A stretch of DNA of 64,000 nt, from positions 310,001-374,000 of the forward strand of contig JABVXV010000036.1 in the NCBI GenBank assembly GCA_013365325.1. Direction: 5' to 3'. Each line of letters opens with the position of its first letter. Position 1 is the first letter of the stretch. Below are positions 28,201 to 43,500 of the stretch, piece after piece. The translations under genes and the position numbers were made by a program. The notes under the pieces are model-generated. The model was not told the DNA's origin and searched no databases. It saw only the letters and a list, made by a program, of their open reading frames with translations. The DNA is from Dipetalonema caudispina. Lineage: Eukaryota; Nematoda; Chromadorea; Rhabditida; Onchocercidae.

Positions 28201-28765
28201 AATTTCTTTTTCCCTATATCACTTTCATTCTTTTCTTTCTTTCTCTTTTTCACATTTATAACAATATTTCATCATTTCTCTTCCTCTTTTTCATCCAATA
28301 AATTTTTGAATTTCATATTGCAATAGTCATCAACACCGTTTGTTATATCTAACCTAAATTTTGTCATTTTTAGCTTTATTTAAACAATATATTATCATAA
28401 TTCTCCAATTTTTACATACTTTCTCATTAAGTAATAACTATCTATTTCATCTCATTTTTATATACTATCTCTTTTCTCTTTTTTTTCTTTTTTCTTTTCT
28501 CAGATATCTTTTATAAAATAAAAATAAAAAGAAAAAAATTTTTTTTGATGTAATCTAATGTCATCATTAATTTGGTAAAGAAGAAAGAAAAGAAAAAAAA
28601 AAAAAAAAAAAGAATGAATGAATGAGTTGAATGACCAATTGGCTGTTTGGTAAAGACAATTGCACCCATTATAATACGGTATATTATGATACAATAATAG
28701 AAGAATAATGGGAGGAGGTGACTACTGATTTATTTTCATAGAAAGATGTCAATACTAAACATATC

Positions 28766-28779
28766 TCCGGTAAACCGGA
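28766..28779. repeat. perfect palindrome TCCGGTAAACCGGA
   Basis: Six-base arms around a two-base centre, about 570 bases upstream of the lin-48-like start codon. A related direct motif, ACCGGTTCCGGT, is at 21805-21816. Possible transcription-factor site; unproven. Confidence 0.35.
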
Positions 28780-29345
28780 TTCATTCTCCTCCTTCATTAT
28801 CGTCTCTTTCGTTACACTATTAGCAAATACAAATAAAATCTTCTACGTTGCCGTTTCAATGTATTACTGTTACATAAAACGGATCGTATTATATCGGAAA
28901 GTTTAATTAATTAACGGATGAAAATAGAACAAGCTAATATCTTTTTAGATTATTTTCTATTTTTTTTCCTTTTCTTTTCTTTTCATTAATTTTAGACTAA
29001 TACAAATTTTTTCTCTTATATTAGATAAGCCGGAAAAAATTATATTTAAATATTAATTTCAATCAATGATTTAACCATTTCGTTATTTCAAAGTATAACA
29101 ATAACAATTATCATTTCTTTCCAGATGTTAAATTTGCTACATTTATTCCCTGAATCTGAATTTCGCTAATAACAGTATTTATTAATCAAATATTATATTC
29201 GATTAAATATTAATAAAATCGTTATAATATTTGATTAAATTAAGCGATAATTTTAATCTACAATTTGCAAAATCATCATATTGACGGAATATTGAATCAG
29301 TGGATAAAATTATAATAGTACGATATTGCTACATGCATTCCAGTA

Positions 29346-33049
<3,704 letters not shown>

Positions 33050-33786
33050 TACCGTTTCATTTCATCTCATTAATTCGTTTTCTTTTTGTACAAATTTTCC
33101 TTTTTTGATATTCATCAGATAATTTTGTATAGTTAAAATTGATATGAAAAATAATTGTAAAAATTTTGATAAAAGAAAAGATTTAATGTTTTATAAATTT
33201 CAAAATTTCGTTCTTTTTTTGAACTAAGCGATAAATTTTTAAACTTCATTGATTGTATTTTAAAGAAATGGTGAAAAAAAAAAAAAATTTTTCAGTGATG
33301 TTTATGCAAATTTTGTTCTTCTTCCTTTAATTCTATTTTTTTTTTTCGTTGCATAAAAATTGTTCAATTTGTTGAAGCAACTTTGTTCAACATAAATATA
33401 TATGTATATATTAAAAACTATTAGGATAAAATTCATATTGTAAAATGTATAGTTATCTTATCAATTAATAATTCTTTTATTGAAATTCAATCTTCTTAAA
33501 GAATTTTTGAAGTTTTTTCACTTAATTTTTTCCAATACTAATCAATCATGAAATTAAATTGCAATAAATTGACTCAGACAAAATTTCCTAAAGATTTTAT
33601 ACAAAACAAAATAAACAAAAAAAAAAAAAAAGGAAGTGCAAAAATTTTCGTAAATTATCAAAAAATTCACTTTGTTAAAGACAACGGTTTTCATAAAATT
33701 AATTTAATACTATAAAATTATTACTCTTGTAAGAATTTATTGAAAAAATAAATATTACCATATAATTATCGCTTTATTTATTATAA
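33050..33786. other. convergent intergenic spacer between lin-48-like and ankyrin genes
   Basis: The two genes end tail to tail 737 bases apart. The spacer holds both 3'UTRs and A/T homopolymers; nothing else was recognised. Confidence 0.6.
33773..33778 (-). terminator. possible polyadenylation signal of the ankyrin gene
   Basis: AATAAA on the minus strand, about nine bases past the TAA stop at 33787-33789. Chance occurrence is possible in this base composition. Confidence 0.3.
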
Positions 33787-34420
33787 TTATAATAATGGAT
33801 TTTTCTCACGATATTGAGTGAGCCAATTAGCAATGAAAATGATTGGATCAATTGGTCGTTGCAATAATACCTCCAAAGATTAATTTACATTTTACTGTAT
33901 TATTTCATCTCAATAAATATTAAGAATAAATTTAAACGAATTCAAAAATTGATTATTTTTAAAAAAAAAAAAAGCAAGATAATATATAAATTTTAAATTA
34001 AAATAAAGGATAAAAAAAAAAAAAAACCTCAGTAAGTGCTTTAGTAAGAACTGGTGCAACAGTTCTTGCTAAATAAATACCATTACTGTTAGTTGGTGAT
34101 CCAGGTTCATTTGTTATATCATATTCAAATTTATATCCATTTATTTCATCCTCTTCTCTTGCATTTACTGATAAATTTGATGAACTTAAATTTTTGAAAT
34201 TAATGCATTCGTTATTTGATTAGGTATTTTATTTTAAGAAATGTTGATTTTTTAGAAAACAATAGAAATAATTCATGCAAATAATCGTAATTAAGTAATA
34301 AATAAGAAATAATAATGCATTTATATGGCAACTTTTATTTAATTCCGTAATTACTTATATACAATTAAATATGCTAAAAACATTGCTACTACTAATAATA
34401 ATAGTAATAGTAATAATAAT

Positions 34421-34487
<67 letters not shown>

Positions 34488-34488
34488 C

Positions 34489-34540
<52 letters not shown>

Positions 34541-37500
34541 GTAATAATAATGCAATAATAATAATAATAATAGTAATAATAATAATGGTATAATTGAAAA
34601 TTAATTATTAAACGATGAAAGTTAATACAATATTCTAAACTTTAATTCGGATCGTTTGTTTAACTTTTTTAATTAGCAATATTGTCTTTTCTTAATTAAT
34701 AATGTTTTAAAGAAGAAAAAAAAAAAAAAAAAAAAAGAAAAAAAGCAAATAAACAAACCTTATAACAGATGCTGAATCACTACTTAATACAGAATCAACA
34801 TCCGGTATTGATTGTTCAGGAATTAAATTTTCTGTGATGGCAACATTACCATCATTTTCATCAGTTTCTCTCAATGATTTCAAATCAATCACATTATTAA
34901 CACTATAATAATGTGGTGTATGACCTCCCTAAAATTTGAAAAAAAAAAAAAAAAAGATTAATTTATTAAAAAAAAATTTTATCTATCATTATTATTATTA
35001 ACATAAATCTTAATTTTCATCAATTTTTTGTTCATTTTTTTGAAATTTTTCAAATTTTTTCTTATTATTTAAAATAATTTATTTCAGAAGAAAAAAAAAA
35101 AAATGAATTGAAATAATTACAATATCCATTGCATTTGAATCAGCACCAGCTTTAATTAAAATTTTCATATAATGTCCACCATCATGGATAGCTGCTGCAT
35201 AATGCATTGGTGTACGTTTGCTCTAAATAATTGCAAATTTTTTTTATGTTACAATATTATTTCAAACATTTCAAATCAAAAAATTATCATATTTTGTGCA
35301 CTATTATATTATTTCAATATTTGATAATTCATTTCAAATATTTTAGCTCAAAAAATTATCTCATTAATATTATATTATCTCAATATTGCATAAATTCAAA
35401 TAACAAACATAAATTTCAAAATTTGTTAATTTGCTTAACTATTTTTAGCATATTAAAAAAAATTTGACTCAAATTGTGATAATTTTATTCGGAAAAAATT
35501 TTCAAAAATTTTATTTGAAAATTTTTCTTATTAAAATATTTTAATTAATTTAAATGGCAATATTTGCATTAAAACAAATAACTTACATAGTCAGAAGCGT
35601 TTAATGTTGATGGAAAATTTGACACAATGTGACGAATTATTTCGGTTTGTTCATAAATGATTGCAGTATGAAGTGGTGTATGACCAAGTCGATTTCGTGC
35701 TATTGCAAGTTTTTTTAAATGAATTAATTCTTTCAAATGTTCCAGATTACCTTTCTTGATTGTTTTATGAATTTCATCAATTTCATCCTAAAAAATTTTT
35801 TTTCTCCTATTTTGTATTTTTGTTATCATTTAATTGGTTAATTATCATAATAAAACAATAAGATAAGTTGGTAATCTCATGCAAATAAAAATTCATTAAT
35901 AATCATTATTTTATTATTTCATAGATATATTTTTTTATCGTTCGAAATTCTACACCATTATTCATCTGATCTGATAATTTTGATAATGTATACAATTCAA
36001 TTTAAATTAAATAGTAAATTATTTACCGATAGACATTCCGAGGATATTTTAATAAGCTATTCTATTAAAAATAATGCTAGCTCTAAAAACGATCCTATTT
36101 AATTTAGTAGAATTTAAAATTTTTTCTTTTTTTTTTTTGCATAAAATAACGAAACGACGATCTATCAATTTCACGAATTAATATTAATTGCTAGGAGAAA
36201 TTTATATTTGAAATGAAAATTTTTAGTATTATATTATTTTCTACATATAACTGAAATAAAAATTCTGCAATAATTTAAATTTACAAAATTAAATAATTAA
36301 CTAATAATTATAAATGACAGTATAATTGTTATTTTTGCTATTAACATATTACAAAAAATGCAAATGTATTTATTGTAATGCTACAATAATTATTTTAAAA
36401 TAAAAATAACTATTCAACTAAATTTTCTATTTCAACATTTTTCATTTATAGTTTGATTATTATTTTACTGATAGAATAGATTAAATCGATTGTAGAAAAG
36501 AGAATTTATTTTCTTCTTTTGAAAAGAAAATATTTTTTTTTTCTTTTTTTTTAAAGAAAAAAAGAAAAGAAATAAAAAGGTTGACCTTGCAATTGGTATA
36601 GATGGCACACTTTATTGAAGAAAGGAATAATGTTTGAAAAAAAAAAAAAAAAAATTGAAAAAAACGAAGCAATTTCTATTAAATAGTAGCAACTATTGAT
36701 GATTATTGAAATCAGAAACGGAAGAAAAGGAACAATGCGAAGACATTATAATAACTTTTACTTCTTCAAGGTCAAAGTTCCCGGTAAAGGAATGAAAAGG
36801 AAAGGGAAATAACATATGCATATATATAATTGATTAAAAGAATTGCTTACTTAAAATATTATACTGAGTAATTAGAATATATGAAATAATTATAATATAA
36901 TAATTTAGAAGAGCAAAAAAGAAAAGTATGTATGTATGAATTTATTACTTAAAATAATGTATAATAAACACTTAAAATATGTATTACTTTGAAATAATGT
37001 GATATATGTTATTTTAAAATTTAATTAGAATATATGAAGAAGTAATTATGATATAATAACCTTTACTTCGTCAAGGTCAGACTTCCCATCAATAGAAGGG
37101 AAAAGAGAAAGAAAAAAGCACATACATATATATAATAATGAATTTTTATAATTATTCATATATATGAATAATTTTAAGAATTTATTATTTAATATATATT
37201 CCAATTAGGATGCATAAAATAATTGTAATAATATCTAAATTAATATTAATAAATGTTGTCTGGAAAAAAAAATCATTACCAAATAAGTATTTAAATAATC
37301 AAGGAAAACATTTGAATTTGAATTATTTGTCGTATGACCAACAAGTAAATCACCACATCCCGAAAGTACTAATTGTTCCAATTTACCAACATTACCATTA
37401 TTAAGCCATTGACAAATGTTTGATTCCAAATAGGATGCTTTTACACGATTACGTATAAGCTATAAAGAGTTTTTTTCCTTACTAAATTAATAAATAAATG

Positions 37501-40500
37501 AAAAAAAATATAAAAAATGATTTTTTTCATAGCATTGGTTTAAATTAATGAATTATCAAAAAAGTAAAAAATTTATTGTAATTAAAATAAAAAATGCACA
37601 AATTTTTCTTTCTTCTTTTTAAATAGTTATAAAAATTATTAATTTGTGAAAAATAAAAGAAAAGGAAGAAGTTAAATATTGTATTTCTCATTTAAGTAAT
37701 CAAATTTAATTTTTTTATTTCACTTTTTATCTGTTTTAATTAAAATGCAACAAATTATTTACCTCATCCAAGACAACTTCTCTATCCATGTTAATTGCTT
37801 TAAAATCAATTCCTTCTGGATTTTTCAAATAATAGCTCGGTTGTCGACCATTCTAAAAGTTATTACACACTTTTTTTTTCTTTTTTCTGTTATAAAATGA
37901 ACTTTAAATATATTTGTCAACAAATTAAAAAATTGAAAATGATTGATATTTTAAAATTTTATAATTTCAACAGTTAATTTACAACGAATAAATGTGAACT
38001 TTTGAAGAAAATAAAAATAAAATTTCTTAGTAATATTAACTGTCGGCAAGACAATTTACATATATTCATTACATGTATGAGAAATGAATATTGAATTAGG
38101 TTATCTAATTAATTTACCAATTAAATTTAATTTAAGATAAATTTAATTTGCTAAATTCTATTTTAACTTACACAATCACAAATCTTCGAATCAGCTCCAA
38201 CACTACGCATCTTTTTGTATATGACACCACCATCAGATAAAGCTGCTGCATAATGAAGTGGCGTTCGTTTATTCTAATAGTAAATATGAAATGGAAATAT
38301 TTAATAATAAATATTGATAATTAAGTATACAAATAACTTGTAAACAATTAAATATAGCAATCAGTAATTAACATACAGAATGATATGATATACTAATTGA
38401 TAAAAGTGATAAAGAAAAAAATTTGCTATGAAAATAAAAAAGATTAAGCATTTTTTTTTTAAAAATATTCATAGTCACTTTATGAATTATCAATTTTTTT
38501 ACACTGACTTCGTTATAATACATAATTCAAATAATGATTGCATTAACTAAAATTTTAAAAATCTTCCAATTTACCAGTATTTCATTATTTATTTATTTGA
38601 TTTAAAAATGAAAAATCTGGCAAAAAAAATCATTAATTGTATTCTTGTATTCACTAATATTTTATCAATATTTATTTGACAAGAATCATTGAAATAATTT
38701 TATAGAGTTGTACATCAAATGATACCTCATCCATTGCATTTGTTGTTTGTGGATAATTTTTAATCAAAAATTTTGCAATTTCCATTTGACCCAAAATGAT
38801 CGCTTTATGTAATGGTGTTAAATGTCGAGTATCACGACAAAATGCCATCTTTTTTCGATTTATTAATGCTTTAATTGTTCGTATATTATCTGCTTCGATA
38901 GCTTTATGAATTGCATCAATTTTATGCTAAAATATTAATAATAATATTATTATTATTGCTTTGACAATAAATTTTTAAATGTAATTTATTATGCAAATTA
39001 GAACAAATATCATTTTAATCGACTCCTATTTCATTCTTGCTGTAACACTTTATTTTATCATATATAAAATATCTTTGTTTAAATTTAATTAAAATTTCCT
39101 TTATTTTATTTCTTTCTGAAAATATTTTCCACTTGTAATATTTTTCTTTAAAATATCTTCTGTTAGTTGTACTGAATTAATGAATAATCAATTAAATTTT
39201 GTCGAATCAATGAGCGATTAACCAACCTGATATTGTGGTAATGTATTCAGGAAATGACGAATATTCGGATCATCAACTTCATATGTTCGGCCGGATAATA
39301 AATCAGCATAACCGTTTAGTACCAAATTATCTAATTTCTTCAAATTACCAGTATGAATCCAATCCAAAATATTTTCTTCCAAGTCTATTTACAAAATAAG
39401 ATTATTTTAATAACAATAAGTGATAATTAATTAGGAAAAATAATAAAATTAGCTGAAAAATGCAAATAATAAACTTTGTTTATCAAATGATATTTAAATG
39501 ATAATTAACCTTGCAAAAGTGGTCCACTCATTTGACCTGTAATAAGCTCATCTATCTGATCATTATCTTTAATCATTATTTTAACATCTAATTGATCAGC
39601 ATTGTTTCGATAATACAATGGTGCATGGCCAAACTGTAATTATAATTTATTATTAAATATATAAATTTGGATTACTTTTTACATTGTATAAAATGGCTTA
39701 TTTTGTTAGTAATCAATTCGAACAACTATTGATATTGTTAAACTTTCAAATTTAAATGTTAAAAAGTTTGAAGGATTGTCACAGAATTTTACATAAATAA
39801 AATACAATTAGTACATAGGATATGGTGAAATTTCGAAAATTTTCTAAAAAGTGAAATTTAAACTAAATTAATTAAAATGAAATTAAATTAGTTGACCTTG
39901 TCCTCAATAAAAGCATCAGCACCAGCATTCTGAAGTAATTTTACCAGAACTTCACTAGCTTGATTTACAAAAGCATAATGTAATGGTGTTCGACCAGCCT
40001 TAAAATTTTCCACCATTATTAAAATCTTTTCTGATTAAAAAGTTTAAACAAAATTTTTTATTTTTAAATTTAACTTCGAATAATTTCCACAGTAAAAATG
40101 TTATCAACATTTTCAAGGAATATGATGAAATGATAATTTAATAGCTAATATTTTGCAATCATACGGTATAGTGTAAAATTAATAGTCTTGTTGAAATTAA
40201 TGAAATTAAAGTTTAAATTTTTATTTTAAATTAATAGAATTAAAAATATAACATGATTGGTAGCATTGACGCAAAATGGATATTTTGCTAACAAATAACG
40301 AACTGTATTTATTTGTCCATGTAAGATAGCTACATGTAAAGGTGTCATACCTGAAAAAATTGCAAAATTTTGAAATTTATCTTTTTTTTTTTTTTTGCAG
40401 AAGTTTGCTTTTTTTTTTGAAGAAACAAAACAGTAATCAATCATTTTGATTATTTTATTATGTTTTTATATTAGTTATTTTATTATTTTTCAATTAGTCA

Positions 40501-43500
40501 AACAATAAATTGTTGGAATAATTGTAAATATATGTAAAATATCATTCATAAATGTTGCAAATAGTTTATCAAAATCAAGTATTTGAAATAAATATTGAAT
40601 TTACGATCAAATATTTATTTAATTAATAAAAATAAAGAAGGCATTACCATATCTATTACGTGCAACAGAAAATTTATCAGTATCTATCAATGTTATCAAT
40701 TGATCAATATCACCTTCTTCAACCGCTTTATGAATTGTATCAATTTTGTCCTAGAATTTTGAAAAAATTTGCCATAAAAAAGGATAAGTTTTAAATTTTA
40801 ACAATTATTTATATGGTAAAAATTTTTCCATAGAAACTAAAAAATTTTACAAAATTTAAAAAGTTTCATTAAGATATATTTTTCGATAAAAATATATACA
40901 AATGATAAAATTAGATAGAATTTATCGAAAAATTTAATAATTATTACTTGATATTTGGATGAATCATTAAGGAATTGGCATGTAGCTGTATCATTTGAAG
41001 TTTTATTAGCCAATAAATATCCACGACCATCAAGTAAAATTTGCTTCAATTGTTCCACATTACCATCTTCAAGCCATTGATTTATTTCACTTTCACTTGG
41101 TGCATCGGAAAAAAATTATTCATTGTATGTTATGAGGGATATTTTAATTTTACATAATAAAAAATTAATTAATTAATTATACCAATAATTGCTATTACTA
41201 TGAAATTCGAAATTTTCCAATTTATATTTATGATTAAAATTCAACAATACAATGATGATAATTTCATTGCATGCATTACTTCTATAGCCGAGCAAATGTT
41301 TTTACAGAACGAATATTTTGCATGTATTAAATTATTACAAATTAATTAGTTAATTAAAGTAAAGTAATCAATTTAATTGATTTTTTTTTTTTTTTTTACC
41401 GGGGTCAAATAGACTTTCATTAAATAAAAAATGTTTGAACATTGAATCAGGATTTGCCGAAGATATTAATGGTGATGGTATCATAGCATTAAGATTTTCA
41501 CGATATTGTCCAGCTGTTATACCAGTCTAAAAATTTTAACAATTTTAACTGAAAATTAAATTATTATTTTTTGTGTATAATGAAAATTGGTAAAAAAAAT
41601 AGGATTTTTAAACATTTTAAAAGGACAAATAACAACTAGCTGCATCTTTTTATAAAATACAAAATTGTTATCATTTGAATTAAGCAAAAATTAAGATATT
41701 TCAAATAAATAAAAATAAACTTCAAAATGTTTAAAATTCATTACGCAATAATAATTCCTATCTTTGTCATTAAAATTTGCTACAAAATTATTATCACTTA
41801 AAATAGATTGAAAAAGGAATGTATTTGAAGTTTAGAATGCAAATTTAAAATATTTTAACATGATATATTTAATATGTTGTATAAATTGGAAAAGAAAAAA
41901 AAAACACTAATGGGATAATTAATTTAGTCATGATTAATTAGAAAATATTACTTCAAATTAATTACCTTACCTGTGTAATAATAAAACTTTTCTTACATTA
42001 TCTATTTTGCATTATTTGTTTTCAATTCATTTGCTTAATTTTATTGGCAATTGATGAAATATTTGAATTGTTTGTGATATATTTTGTAAATAATCAAAAT
42101 TTGCATAAGTATATATTACACGTAAACATAGTGTATTTTACGTAATTTTAACACGCTAATAAATATTACTAATCAATACCCGATCAGCAAGTGAACCATT
42201 TGCTCCATAATCAATCAATGTTTCATAAATTGCATTTTTTTGTGTTGCTGCATAATGTATTGCTGCTCGACCATTCTAAAAAAAATCATTAATTCATCCC
42301 AAAATATTTTAATTTTAAAACAAAAATTGATCGTTCTATTTTTAATTGTATAAATATTTTAGAGATAATATCAATGAAGCTATCTAATCAATTACTATCA
42401 AATAATATTTGTTCTATTACTCATTACACATTAAACTTAACAGGTTTTTGTTTTTTAAATGAATAGTTACAATTTTGAATAATTTTAATTGGTTAAAATT
42501 ATTTTCACAACAACAAATGTTAAATTATCTTGATTGATTAGCTAATTGTTAAGATTATCAATAAATTTAAGTAATAATTAGCAATAGGATTGTCGGAAAA
42601 CCCGAAATCATCATTAATTAAATCAATTATTACAAGGAATTATGTCATATAATCAAATAGCAATAATTTGATAATTGTCAATGATTGATCTGAAAACTTA
42701 CTTTAATGCTAATTTCCATGCTAATCTAAAGATGTTAACTAACATATCCGTTTCATCTATGTTAAGCTTTCTCACTATTGTACACCACAGGTTAATTAAA
42801 CACATGTATAATCCTAATTATATATTCATCTTTAAGCTTTCTACCTTTTGTAAGATATCCTGTTACCTCCATTTTTAAAACAGTTTAAATATCCTCATAT
42901 TAACATTTTCCTCGACAGGCTTACTACTTGGTTGCATACACATTACTTATTATGGATCTATCTATCTCTTGACTTGAGTCCAATCATATAAGTTACCCGA
43001 TCGACACTCTCTAAATTCAATTACTTTTTGTTATCCTAATTATTCCTACTATTAATAATATAACTGAAATAAAATTTACTGATTCAATTCTCTGTTTTTT
43101 AATACAAATCAGACATCAATCAGAAACTCAATTAACTTCCACTACTAATCCAATCAACTTTCACTACAAGAATATATAAAATTTTTTGGAAAATTTTTCG
43201 TTTAATTATTTGAAAATAAAAAAAAAAAAAAAAAAAGATCTAATTAATACAATTAATTAGGATAAAATTAATACCACATCTAAAATATCAATGCTTTTTG
43301 GGAAAGCATTTGCAAGATATTCGACAATTTCATGACGCTCATTGCATACTGCAATATGAATTAAGCATAAACCTGAAATTGAATCATTCTTTCTTTATGT
43401 TAATTGATTGAAAAAAAAAAAAAATTGAAAAATTTGATTTGAAAAAGAAAAAATCAAAATAAGAAATCTTTTAAAATTCAATAATAATTTTTCCCTTCTT

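Larger units (their letters stand above)
16327..29345. other. 13 kb gene-free region between adr-1-like and lin-48-like genes
   Basis: No open frame here has protein-like composition or recognisable motifs on either strand. Contents are homopolymer runs (A34 at 17678-17711, long T runs near 19386 and 21960), (AT)n, (AAAT)n, (ACAT)n, (CT)n and (CTTT)n microsatellites, a 156-bp tandem repeat at 18478-18815 and a 22-bp minisatellite at 25219-25284. Short CCGG palindromes occur at 21805 and 28766. Long upstream intergenic DNA is common for developmental transcription-factor genes, so part of it may be the regulatory region of the downstream Ovo-type gene; that is inference. Confidence 0.6.

Noticed and set aside
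34355..34555. Open frame of poly-Tyr/poly-Ile on the minus strand
   Set aside because: It comes from an (AAT)n microsatellite inside an ankyrin-gene intron.
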